NCBI GenBank assembly: GCA_021827445.1
Contig: JAKAVW010000133.1
Location: forward strand, 1-7,919
Origin: Pseudomonadota bacterium
Lineage (GTDB): Bacteria > Pseudomonadota > Gammaproteobacteria > Acidithiobacillales > Acidithiobacillaceae
Reading direction: 5' to 3'
DNA length: 7,919 bases
The position numbers and the translations under genes are program-made. Below the pieces are notes generated by a model. It searched no databases, had not been told where the DNA came from, and was given only the letters and a program-made list of their open reading frames with translations. Positions 1 to 5,749 of the stretch are shown in pieces (the first letter of the stretch is position 1; each line of letters begins with the position of its first letter).

Positions 1-860
1 TGCTCAAGGCCAAGGCGGCCGGCGCCGATGTCCGCATGATTTACTCCAGCCTGGATGCCCTGCGCATTGCCCAGGAAAACCCGGATCGCGAGGTGGTCTT
101 CTTCGCCATTGGTTTCGAGACGACCACCCCGCCCACCGCCGCGGTCATCCGCCAGGCCAAGGCCATGGAGGTCAAAAACTTCACGGTATTCTGTAACCAC
201 GTACTGACTCCTGCCGCCATCCGCAAAATCCTGGATTCGACCGCGCCGGATGAGGGGATAGGGGGAGCGGAAGGGGCGCGGCTGGATGGCATCATCGGGC
301 CGTCCCACGTCAGCACCGTGATCGGTAGCCGGCCCTATGAGTTTGTCGCGGAGGAGTATCAGCGGCCGGTGGTGATTGCGGGTTTCGAGCCTTTGGATGT
401 GATGCAATCGATCCTGATGCTGATCCGCCAGATCAATGCCGGACGGGCGGAAGTAGAGAACGAGTTCATCCGTGCCGTCAGCCGCGACGGTAATCCCAAG
501 GCCCAGTCGCTGATGGCCGAAGTTCTGGAAACACGCCCCGTTTTCGAATGGCGCGGCCTCGACACCATCTCCCATAGCGCACTGCGCATCACCGCCGCCT
601 ACGGCGACTTCGACACCGAACTCCGTTTTTCCATCCCTTACCGGGCGGTGGCCGACCACAAGGGTTGTGAGTGCGGCGCCATTCTGCGCGGCGTCAAGGA
701 ACCCCGGGACTGTCGGCTCTTCGGCACCGCCTGCACGCCCGAAAATCCCGTGGGCTCCTGCATGGTCTCCTCGGAGGGCGCCTGCGCGGCCCACTACACT
801 TATGGCCGCTACCGCGATTATCGGGACGTCGGCCCCACCCGGAAGGCGGTGAATGATTGA
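1..860 (+). CDS. hypD: HypD, hydrogenase maturation Fe-S scaffold protein (5' end outside window)
   Basis: HypD is the iron-sulfur protein that, with HypC, carries the Fe(CN)2CO unit while the active-site iron of [NiFe]-hydrogenase is assembled in the cytoplasm. The reading frame is open from the window edge (first full codon at 3) to TGA 858-860, giving 285 residues. Family members are around 370-380 aa, so roughly the first quarter, including the N-terminal Cys motifs, is missing. The first ATG in view (36) is internal. Seen in order: ADVRMIYSSLDAL, the GFETTTP motif (about 112-132), GPSHVSTVIG (about 298-327), GFEPLDVM (about 382-405), EWRGLD, and a Cys-rich C-terminal part (about 664-790) with GCECG, DCRLFG, TACTP and SSEGACAAHY. 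That part corresponds to the region holding cluster-binding cysteines in known HypD. It is followed at once by hypE with a one-base overlap, as expected for a hyp operon. Identity is very secure. Confidence 0.96.
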   Translation, partial: LKAKAAGADVRMIYSSLDALRIAQENPDREVVFFAIGFETTTPPTAAVIRQAKAMEVKNFTVFCNHVLTPAAIRKILDSTAPDEGIGGAEGARLDGIIGPSHVSTVIGSRPYEFVAEEYQRPVVIAGFEPLDVMQSILMLIRQINAGRAEVENEFIRAVSRDGNPKAQSLMAEVLETRPVFEWRGLDTISHSALRITAAYGDFDTELRFSIPYRAVADHKGCECGAILRGVKEPRDCRLFGTACTPENPVGSCMVSSEGACAAHYTYGRYRDYRDVGPTRKAVND

Positions 861-1912
861 TGGATGACACGCAAAAAAGAAGTTATCTGCGGCCCCTGGA
901 CTGGCGGCGAGGGCGGGTGGACATGACCCATGGCAGTGGCGGTCGCGCCAGCGCGCAACTCGTCGATGAGCTCTTCCTCCGCGCTTTTGACAATGACTGG
1001 CTGCGCGCATTGAACGACCAAGCCTGCTTCCTGGTGTCGTCAGGGCGCGTGGTGGCGGCAACCGACGGCCACGTGGTTTCTCCCCTCTTTTTCCCGGGGG
1101 GGGACATCGGTTGCCTGTCCGTGCATGGCACCATCAACGACGTGGCGATGGCGGGGGCGAAGCCGCTGTATCTCACGGCGGGCTTCATCCTCGAGGAAGG
1201 TTTTCCCTTGAGCGATCTGCAGCGGATCGTGGACTCCATGGCGGCGGCGGCGCGGGAGGCCGGGGTCGCCGTCATTGCCGGGGATACCAAGGTAGTGGAG
1301 CAGGGCAAGGGCGACGGTGTTTTCATTACCACCACCGGTATCGGTATGGTTCCCGAAGGGCTGCACATCTCGGGTGACCGGGCGCGGCCCGGCGACCGTA
1401 TCCTGCTCAGCGGCACCATCGGGGATCACGGCGTCGCCATTATGTCCTCGCGGGAGGATCTGCGTTTCGGCACCACCGTGGTTTCCGACACCACTGCCCT
1501 GCATGGCCTAGTGGCGATCATGGTGGAAGCGGTGCCCGACATCCATTGTCTGCGGGACCCCACCCGCGGTGGGCTCGCCACCACCCTGAACGAAATCGCC
1601 CAACAATCCCGGGTGGGGATGCGGATCCAGGAAGTACCCATCCCAGTCCGGCCCCAGGTCAGGGCCGCTTGTGAATTTTTAGGACTGGACCCCCTATATG
1701 TGGCCAATGAAGGAAAACTGGTGGCCATCTGCCCACCGGAGGCGGCGGAGCGCCTGCTGGCCACAATGCAGGCACATCCCCTCGGCGCCGACGCCGCCAT
1801 CATCGGCGAAGTGGTGGATGATCGCCATCACTTCGTGGAAATGGAGACGGCCTTCGGTGGTCGACGCATGGTGGATTGGCTCACCGGCGAGCAGTTGCCG
1901 CGAATCTGCTGA
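860..1912 (+). CDS. hypE: HypE, carbamoyl dehydratase making the cyanide ligand for [NiFe]-hydrogenase
   Basis: HypE belongs to the PurM/AIR-synthase-like ATP-dependent family. It dehydrates a carbamoyl group, delivered by HypF onto its C-terminal cysteine, to a thiocyanate. The cyanide is then passed to iron on the HypC-HypD complex. The 350-aa product has the family's usual length. Visible motifs: HGSGGR (residues 24-29), the TDGHVV / FFPGGDIG stretch, VHGTINDVAMAGA, AGDTKVV, GDHGVA, LRDPTRGG and the diagnostic C-terminal PRIC, whose last Cys is the acceptor. I chose ATG 860, which overlaps the hypD stop as TGATG. An in-frame TTG at 857 would add one residue and is less likely. Translational coupling with hypD is expected. 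Nothing is degenerate. No convincing terminator follows; only a weak 6-bp inverted repeat at 1925-1953 without a T-run. Confidence 0.97.
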   Translation: MDDTQKRSYLRPLDWRRGRVDMTHGSGGRASAQLVDELFLRAFDNDWLRALNDQACFLVSSGRVVAATDGHVVSPLFFPGGDIGCLSVHGTINDVAMAGAKPLYLTAGFILEEGFPLSDLQRIVDSMAAAAREAGVAVIAGDTKVVEQGKGDGVFITTTGIGMVPEGLHISGDRARPGDRILLSGTIGDHGVAIMSSREDLRFGTTVVSDTTALHGLVAIMVEAVPDIHCLRDPTRGGLATTLNEIAQQSRVGMRIQEVPIPVRPQVRAACEFLGLDPLYVANEGKLVAICPPEAAERLLATMQAHPLGADAAIIGEVVDDRHHFVEMETAFGGRRMVDWLTGEQLPRIC

Positions 1913-2030
1913 AGATCGCAATTCCAGGGAGTACTGGTCGTCCACTTTCCCTGAGCAGCATCCGAACGTTGCAAAGCGCTCCCGATTGCTTATCTCTGAA
2001 CCTACGAGATATGCGACCATCAAACTGTCC

Positions 2031-2036
2031 TATAAT
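2031..2036 (+). promoter_or_regulatory. Isolated consensus -10 box (TATAAT)
   Basis: A perfect TATAAT lies 30 bases before the ATG at 2066. The position expected for a -35 box with 17-base spacing (2008-2013) reads GATATG and does not match TTGACA. No TGn extension precedes the box. It may be a weak or activator-dependent promoter for the short ORFs that follow, or a chance match. Confidence 0.25.
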
Positions 2037-2065
2037 GAAAGGTATATTGAGAGTGTGAGGTAGCC

Positions 2066-2203
2066 ATGCCCGCCATGGTGCTGGAAGATGTGGGGCATCC
2101 ACTACACCCGGCCCGGTGGGATGTCCTCGGCTTGACCAGTGCATCATGCCCCCTACCCTCCCTGGGCTCCCGGCAGGAGAAACAACAATGGCCAAGGATA
2201 TGA
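2066..2203 (+). CDS. Possible 45-aa small ORF, unrecognised
   Basis: ATG 2066 has GAGG at 2057-2060, five bases upstream, and follows the TATAAT at 2031. The product begins MPAMVLEDVGHPLHP, is neither membrane-spanning nor of obvious composition, and matches no family I know. Its 3' end overlaps the next short ORF (2188-2319) in another frame, which could mean translational coupling or a frameshifted remnant. Support is limited to start signals. Confidence 0.15.
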   Translation: MPAMVLEDVGHPLHPARWDVLGLTSASCPLPSLGSRQEKQQWPRI

Positions 2204-2319
2204 TCAGCGACTTTTCCCAGTGCATGGCCACTTTATCGCCCGAGGTATCCGCCCTATGCCCGTTCAGCGCGTGGACTGCGACATCCGTAAGTTCCATATT
2301 GCCGAGGATGCTGCTGTGA
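2188..2319 (+). CDS. Possible 43-aa small ORF, unrecognised
   Basis: ATG 2188 is preceded by a good Shine-Dalgarno AGGAG (2175-2179) with eight bases of spacing. The product (MAKDMISDFSQ... ending RMLL) has a mildly hydrophobic C-terminal half and two cysteines. It matches no family I recognise. The frame one base over (2139-2339) is also open to a TGA at 2337, so a frameshifted remnant of a longer gene is another reading. Only the ribosome-binding site supports it. Confidence 0.2.
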   Translation: MAKDMISDFSQCMATLSPEVSALCPFSAWTATSVSSILPRMLL

Positions 2320-2349
2320 CTGTCGGTGTGGGTCATTGATGATCGTTTT

Positions 2350-2386
2350 AGCCACCTTTTGCCACAGGAGAAGGCGGTAGGTGGCT
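2350..2386. repeat. 8-bp inverted repeat upstream of hsp20
   Basis: AGCCACCT (2350-2357) and AGGTGGCT (2379-2386) are perfect inverted copies separated by 21 bases. Neither side is followed by a T-run on its own strand, so it does not look like an intrinsic terminator. The right arm runs into the candidate heat-shock -35 at 2385, so it could be an operator or a stem in an RNA from the upstream promoter. Confidence 0.45.
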
Positions 2387-2413
2387 TGGGGGTGGTGTGG
2401 GCGTCTTCCCATG
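2385..2413 (+). promoter_or_regulatory. Weak sigma-32-like promoter candidate for hsp20
   Basis: CTTGGGG (2385-2391) and TCCCATGTG (2407-2415) are spaced like the sigma-32 elements CTTGAAA and CCCCATnTA, with 15 bases between. The -35 keeps only CTTG and the -10 keeps CCCAT. A start near 2420 would give hsp20 a leader of about 130 bases, consistent with a structured regulatory leader. No better sigma-70 promoter was found between here and the gene. The match is partial and this is a tentative call. Confidence 0.25.
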
Positions 2414-2486
2414 TGTATCCATATTGATTGCTTAGAATTACAGATTGGGTTGTGTAGCCGTATGGCTGGGCATAGATCAGCGAAAC

Positions 2487-2546
2487 CCTTACTGGATGAA
2501 ACGCGGGCTATCCAATAAGGTAAACGAGTCCCGCATAAGTGAGGAG
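2487..2546 (+). promoter_or_regulatory. Candidate RNA thermometer in the hsp20 leader
   Basis: The Shine-Dalgarno of hsp20 (GAGGAG, 2541-2546) sits at the 3' end of a possible stem. CCTTACT (2487-2493) pairs over seven positions with AGTGAGG (2538-2544), six Watson-Crick pairs plus one U-G. Inside it, GCGGG (2503-2507) pairs with CCCGC (2530-2534), capped by a short CC/GG hairpin with an AATAA loop (2512-2520). The result would hide four bases of the ribosome-binding site in an imperfect, wobble-containing helix. Heat-opened leaders of this sort (ROSE, fourU) are a known control of small heat-shock genes. It does not match either named class in sequence. This is a hand fold, with no energy calculation. 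Confidence 0.4.
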
Positions 2547-2553
2547 CAATATC

Positions 2554-2994
2554 ATGGCACTTGTCAAATGGGAACCGCTGCGTGAAATCGATGAAATGTT
2601 TGATCGCTACATAAGGGCGATGGGTTGGCCTTCTAACCGGGGTCAGGAACTCATTACAACGGGTGATTGGTCTCCTCACGTTGACATCAGCGAGACCACC
2701 AACGATTTCGTGATCAAGGCGGAAATACCCGAGGTCAGGAAAGAAGATGTCAAAGTCAGCGTGGACAACCGGGTGCTGACCATCCAAGGGGAAAGGAAGC
2801 AGGAGAAGGAAGAAAAAGGGAAAAAGTTCCATCGAGTCGAGCGGTGCTACGGAAGTTTTGTCCGTAGTTTTACGCTGCCTGACAATGTTGACGAGACCAA
2901 GATCAAAGCCACGTTTAAGGATGGCATGCTGAATCTCCAGGTGCCAAAAAGTGCTGAAACGAGGCATAAGGCCATTGAAGTGAAAGTGGAGTAG
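2554..2994 (+). CDS. Small heat shock protein, Hsp20/alpha-crystallin family
   Basis: ATP-independent holdase chaperone of the cytoplasm. Family members form oligomers that bind unfolding proteins and hand them to DnaK and ClpB. The 146-aa product has the normal size and three-part layout: an N-terminal arm (1-38) starting MALVKWEPLREIDEMFD, the alpha-crystallin domain (about 39-132) opening WSPHVDISET and containing AEIPEVRKEDVKVSV, LTIQGERK and YGSFVRSFTLP, the GxL-type signature (GML, 124-126) before QVPK, and a short tail. The I-x-I/V motif that docks neighbouring subunits appears as IEV (141-143). ATG 2554 is chosen because GAGGAG at 2541-2546 is seven bases upstream. An in-frame GTG at 2539 overlaps that site and is rejected. 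The gene is less GC-rich than the genes on either side. Leader structure and a weak heat-shock promoter upstream suggest temperature control. Confidence 0.96.
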   Translation: MALVKWEPLREIDEMFDRYIRAMGWPSNRGQELITTGDWSPHVDISETTNDFVIKAEIPEVRKEDVKVSVDNRVLTIQGERKQEKEEKGKKFHRVERCYGSFVRSFTLPDNVDETKIKATFKDGMLNLQVPKSAETRHKAIEVKVE

Positions 2995-3016
2995 GCGCTC
3001 CAACAAATCGCTCGTT

Positions 3017-3054
3017 AGCATGCTAAAAGAGGCATACCGCCTTTTGGGCATGCT
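3017..3054 (+). repeat. Compound hairpin between hsp20 and the Host_attach gene
   Basis: AGCATGC (3017-3023) and GCATGCT (3048-3054) form a perfect 7-bp outer stem. Within it, AAAA plus GGC (3025-3028, 3031-3033) pairs with GCCTTTT (3039-3045), leaving a two-base bulge and an ATACC loop. That makes about 14 pairs in 38 bases. The left arm also lies in a perfect 12-bp palindrome, TTAGCATGCTAA (3015-3026). No T-run follows the outer stem. It may be an inefficient terminator after hsp20, an mRNA-stabilising or processing stem, or a protein-binding site for the next gene. Confidence 0.5.
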
Positions 3055-3086
3055 GGTGAGCTTTACATAAATTGAAGAGGAAACAT

Positions 3087-3533
3087 ATGACCAGCACTTG
3101 GGTATTAGTAAGCAACGCCGCCGAAGCACGACTTTTTCTCAACGAAGGCTGTGGCAAGGGTTTGCAACTCGTCCATAATTGGACCCATCCTGACAGCCGC
3201 AAGCATGAAGGGGATCTCGTCACAGATAGCGCCGGTCGTACCCAACAAAGCGACGCCCAGGGTGGGCGTTCCGCAATCCAATGGAAGACCAGTCCCAAGG
3301 AAACGGAAATGCAGCGCTTTGCCGCGGAGTTGGTGGAACGCCTTGGGGCGGGACGCATGGCGGGGGCCTTTCAGCATCTGATCCTCGTGGCACCGCCGCA
3401 TTTCCTTGGTCTGCTTCGAGAAAGTCTGGATGCTCCCACCAGCGCGATGGTGCGTGCGACTTTGGACAAAGACTATAGCCAGGAAGTTGTTCCCGAACTG
3501 GTGGGACACCTCGCCAAGGCGTTGTGTCCCTAA
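3087..3533 (+). CDS. Host_attach (COG5622-type) family protein, baeRF-like
   Basis: The 148-aa product matches the family labelled 'protein required for attachment to host cells' (Pfam Host_attach). The name comes from plant-associated bacteria and probably does not describe the role here. Related families are called baeRF because of a proposed likeness to eRF1-type release-factor domains, so a ribosome- or stress-linked function has been suggested. Its reaction is unknown. Visible: N-terminal strand WVLVSNAAEARLF (5-17), the HPDSRKHEGDLVTDSAGR segment (34-51), PKETEMQRFAAELVERL (70-86) and the most diagnostic run LILVAPPHFLGLLRESL (98-114), then LDKDYS near the end. No signal peptide or membrane segment. 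ATG 3087 follows AGAGG (3076-3080) by six bases. It lies 92 bases after hsp20 with a hairpin between them. Co-transcription with hsp20 is possible. Confidence 0.85.
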   Translation: MTSTWVLVSNAAEARLFLNEGCGKGLQLVHNWTHPDSRKHEGDLVTDSAGRTQQSDAQGGRSAIQWKTSPKETEMQRFAAELVERLGAGRMAGAFQHLILVAPPHFLGLLRESLDAPTSAMVRATLDKDYSQEVVPELVGHLAKALCP

Positions 3534-3758
3534 AGCGGAAATGGGGCCATGGCAAAGCCCTTGGGGCCATATCTGGGGAAGCGCGGCGACAGACAATCGA
3601 CTGCGACATCTAGGAAGACCGGTCACACAGACGCGGCGATAGATCTGGAGGAGATTGTTTCGAACAACTCAGATCAACGTTAGTGGCAATATTGAACCGC
3701 GCCCATGTCGGTCCCGTGTTGGCGGATATTTTTTGGACCCGACGCTCAGGAGCTAGCC
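3534..3758. other. 225-base gap before the YbhB-like gene, with two short direct repeats
   Basis: No gene is supported. Two near-identical 12-mers, CGCGGCGACAGA (3582-3593) and CGCGGCGATAGA (3632-3643), lie exactly 50 bases apart. A 9-mer TGGGGCCAT occurs at 3542-3550 and 3562-3570. A small palindromic element TTGTT/AACAA spans 3655-3667. They could be binding sites for the next gene's regulator. No clear -35/-10 pair is seen. Confidence 0.35.
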
Positions 3759-4226
3759 ATGCGATTACATTCTAGTGCCTTTGCCAGTAATAGCACCATT
3801 CCGCGCCAGTACACCTGCGAGGGGACCGACCTTTCGCTTCCCCTGCGCTGGGAGCATCTCCCTGCCGGGACTCAGAGTCTAGCCCTCATTGTCGAAGACC
3901 CTGACGCTCCAGACCCTGCTGCCCCCCAGCGCATCTGGGTGCATTGGGTCCTGTACAACATCCCGTCCGGTATACCGGATCTCCCCGCAGGGCTGCGGGA
4001 ACTTCCGCCTGGTACCCGGGAAGGCATCAATGACTGGCATCGCACGGGCTACAGCGGTCCCTGTCCACCCATCGGCAGGCACCGGTATTTTTTTCGGCTC
4101 TATGCGCTGGACACGGTACTTCCGGACTTGCAACATCCCGATAAAACGCAGCTCCAGACGGCCATGCGCGGACATATATTGGCCGAGACGGCCCTCATAG
4201 GCCTCTACGCCAAAGGCGATCAATAA
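3759..4226 (+). CDS. YbhB/YbcL-family phosphatidylethanolamine-binding (Raf kinase inhibitor-like) protein
   Basis: Bacterial PEBP-family protein. The fold binds small anionic ligands in a conserved pocket, but the cellular role of bacterial YbhB/YbcL proteins is not settled. The 155-aa product is close to E. coli YbhB in size. Motifs in order: SSAFASNSTIPRQYTCEGTDLSLPL (5-29), the pocket motif DPDAP (48-52), IWVHWVLYNIP (59-69) and the signature GYSGPCPPIGRHRYFFRLYALD (97-118). No signal peptide is visible, so it is probably cytoplasmic like YbhB, unlike exported YbcL. I chose ATG 3759, which has AGGAG at 3748-3752, six bases upstream, and matches the family start. An in-frame ATG at 3705 would add 18 residues with no ribosome-binding site or family similarity. 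It appears to be monocistronic, with gaps of 225 and 87 bases on its two sides. Confidence 0.93.
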   Translation: MRLHSSAFASNSTIPRQYTCEGTDLSLPLRWEHLPAGTQSLALIVEDPDAPDPAAPQRIWVHWVLYNIPSGIPDLPAGLRELPPGTREGINDWHRTGYSGPCPPIGRHRYFFRLYALDTVLPDLQHPDKTQLQTAMRGHILAETALIGLYAKGDQ

Positions 4227-4259
4227 GCCAGGATAATCCACGGCGTTCAATGGCCGCCC

Positions 4260-4291
4260 CTTGAAAAACTCCTATGGCATCCTGATATAGG
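4260..4291 (+). promoter_or_regulatory. Promoter candidate of the AmmeMemoRadiSam operon (sigma-32-like or extended -10)
   Basis: A full CTTGAAA (4260-4266), itself preceded by CCC, is followed after 14 bases by CCTGATATA (4281-4289). That keeps CC, AT, T and A of the sigma-32 -10 consensus CCCCATnTA. The same DNA can be read as a sigma-70 promoter: TTGAAA (4261-4266), then TG-n-TATAGG (4283-4291), an extended -10 with a long 19-base spacer. Either would start transcription about 15-20 bases before ATG 4314. Which factor is used cannot be told from sequence. Confidence 0.45.
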
Positions 4292-4313
4292 TATTAATTA
4301 GGGGGAATCAGTC

Positions 4314-5138
4314 ATGACACATATGCGACCAGCCGCCGTAGCCGGTGCTTTTTATCCCGCTCAGGCGACGATTCTGAATAAAGACGTGCAACAATATCTC
4401 CGCGAGTCTGGCACTCATCTGCCCAGCGGCCAAGAGGCGTTGTCATGGCCCAAGGCGCTGATCGTCCCTCACGCCGGTTATGTCTATTCCGGGCCCATAG
4501 CAGCCAGCGCCTATAACTTGCTGGCGCCGGGCCAGGGGAAAATCCAGCGGGTCGTCCTCCTCGGTCCAGCCCATCGCGTGTCCTTTCGGGGTATCGCCCT
4601 ACCTGGCGTGGATGCTTTTCAGACGCCCCTCGGGGCGCTCTCCGTGGATCGCGCCGGGGTTGCCGCTATCGCGCGACTGCCCCAAGTTCTGGAACTGCCT
4701 GTCGCCCATGCCCAGGAACATGCCCTGGAGGTGCAGTTGCCCTTTATACAAGAGGTGCTAGGGCCAGTATCCATTCTGCCCCTGGTGGTGGGGGAAGCCA
4801 CTACCCAGGAAGTGGCAGAGGTGCTGGATGTGTTATGGGGTGGGCCAGAAACCGTCATTCTGATCAGTTCGGATCTGTCACACTACCACCCCTATGCCGA
4901 GGCGCGCGGTATCGATACTGCCACGGTTCAGCAGATCCTGCGCCTCGACGGCACGCCCATCCATCATGAGCAGGCCTGTGGCGCCACCCCCATCAACGGC
5001 CTTCTGCAGATCGCCCGTCGTCATCACTTACAGCCACGCCTGCTTGATCTGCGTAATTCCGGTGATACTGCCGGAAGCCGCGACACCGTGGTCGGCTATG
5101 CGGCCTTTGCCTTTTTTACGGAGCCCACAACGCCATGA
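4314..5138 (+). CDS. amrB: AmmeMemoRadiSam system protein B (Memo family)
   Basis: Memo-family protein, structurally related to the LigB class of non-haem iron dioxygenases. Human MEMO1 binds metal through two His and a Cys, but no reaction is established for the bacterial form. The 274-aa product is of normal length. Motifs: RPAAVAGAFYP (5-15), PHAGYVYSGP (52-61), LLGPAHRV (82-89), EHALEVQLPFIQ (135-146), ISSDLSHYHPY (184-194), ACGATPINGLL (221-231) and GDTAGS...VVGYA (250-263). The residues corresponding to the MEMO1 metal ligands appear to be H53, H87 and C222, all present, so the site looks intact. ATG 4314 follows GGGGG (4301-4305) by eight bases; an internal ATG three codons on is also possible. 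It is the first gene of a three-gene operon and overlaps the next by four bases (ATGA). Confidence 0.93.
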   Translation: MTHMRPAAVAGAFYPAQATILNKDVQQYLRESGTHLPSGQEALSWPKALIVPHAGYVYSGPIAASAYNLLAPGQGKIQRVVLLGPAHRVSFRGIALPGVDAFQTPLGALSVDRAGVAAIARLPQVLELPVAHAQEHALEVQLPFIQEVLGPVSILPLVVGEATTQEVAEVLDVLWGGPETVILISSDLSHYHPYAEARGIDTATVQQILRLDGTPIHHEQACGATPINGLLQIARRHHLQPRLLDLRNSGDTAGSRDTVVGYAAFAFFTEPTTP

Positions 5139-5749
5139 AACACGCGCATCAAACATCCCAGGAAGACCATCCCGGGCAGCTTCCGGCAAACGCCGGCCCG
5201 GTTTTGCTCGGCCTCGCCCGAACGGCTATCACTGAGGCCCTGGGCCAGACAGCGGCGCCCGTCCCTGCCGCAAACTGGCTACGCGATCCGGCAGCAAGCT
5301 TTGTCACCCTCAACCAGCGGGGCGCCCTGCGCGGCTGCATCGGCAGCCTCATCGCCCATCGCCCTCTCGACGAAGACATCCGCGCCAATGCCCTGGCTGC
5401 GGCCTTTCATGACCCTCGCTTTCCGCCCGTAAGCGCGGCAGAGTGGCTTGGCGTGCAAGTGGAAGTGTCGGTTCTGTCCCCGCTGGAACGGCTGGCCGTC
5501 CGCAGCGAAGTCGACCTGATCACCCAGATCCAGCCTGGCAGGCATGGCCTCCTCCTGCGTTACGGGACCTATCAGGGCACCTTCCTCCCCCAGGTTTGGG
5601 AAGAGCTGCCAGATCCCAAACAATTCCTGAGCCAACTCAAGCGCAAGGCCGGGCTTCCGTCGGATTTCTGGTCGCTAGAACTCGAAGTCTATCGCTACCA
5701 CGTCGAAAAATGGCGCGAGCCCCAGGCCCCCGCCGGGAAGGCAACATGA
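5135..5749 (+). CDS. amrA: AmmeMemoRadiSam system protein A (AMMECR1 domain)
   Basis: AMMECR1-domain protein of 204 aa. The family is conserved from archaea to humans and its biochemical role is unknown. Its repeated genetic linkage to Memo and a radical SAM enzyme suggests one shared modification pathway. The family signature LRGCIGS is at residues 65-71. Also seen are DPRFPPV (93-99), the VEVSVLSPLE strand (109-118) and GLLLRYGTYQGTFLPQVWEELP (138-159), followed by KRKAGLPSDFW (169-179). The first 20 residues (KHAHQTSQEDHPG...) are polar and outside the domain. ATG 5135 overlaps the Memo stop as ATGA, and the end overlaps the radical SAM start the same way. All three proteins are therefore probably made together by coupled translation. 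No transmembrane or export signal is visible. Confidence 0.93.
   Translation: MKHAHQTSQEDHPGQLPANAGPVLLGLARTAITEALGQTAAPVPAANWLRDPAASFVTLNQRGALRGCIGSLIAHRPLDEDIRANALAAAFHDPRFPPVSAAEWLGVQVEVSVLSPLERLAVRSEVDLITQIQPGRHGLLLRYGTYQGTFLPQVWEELPDPKQFLSQLKRKAGLPSDFWSLELEVYRYHVEKWREPQAPAGKAT

Larger units (their letters stand above)
1913..2553. other. 641-base intergenic region between hypE and hsp20
   Basis: No confident gene is seen. The stretch contains a consensus -10 hexamer (2031-2036), two overlapping short ORFs (2066-2203 and 2188-2319), an 8-bp inverted repeat (2350-2386), a weak heat-shock-like promoter (2385-2413) and the folded hsp20 leader (2487-2546). A third open frame (2139-2339 +) and a reverse-strand frame (1881-2336) also run through it. 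Neither has a ribosome-binding site or recognisable motifs. The overlapping open frames could be chance in GC-rich DNA, or remnants of a decayed gene. Confidence 0.6.

Noticed and set aside
1925..1953. CAGGGA/TCCCTG inverted repeat after hypE as a terminator
   Set aside because: Only six pairs with a 17-base loop and no T-run afterwards.
1881..2336. Reverse-strand ORF of 151 codons in the hypE-hsp20 gap
   Set aside because: It runs into the end of hypE, has no Shine-Dalgarno upstream of its start near 2336 and shows no motif.
2539..2553. GTG start for Hsp20
   Set aside because: The codon overlaps the Shine-Dalgarno used by ATG 2554 and adds residues not typical of the family.
2254..3129. 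Reverse-strand ORF of 291 codons opposite hsp20
   Set aside because: It covers the well-supported Hsp20 gene, has no recognisable domain and no ribosome-binding site noted. It is best explained as an antisense shadow.
3705..3758. Earlier start for the YbhB-like gene
   Set aside because: No ribosome-binding site and no family similarity before ATG 3759, which has AGGAG six bases upstream.
5443..5745. Possible 100-residue N-terminal extension of the radical SAM enzyme
   Set aside because: It overlaps the AMMECR1 gene in another frame. The ATGA overlap at 5746 and the family start favour the short form.
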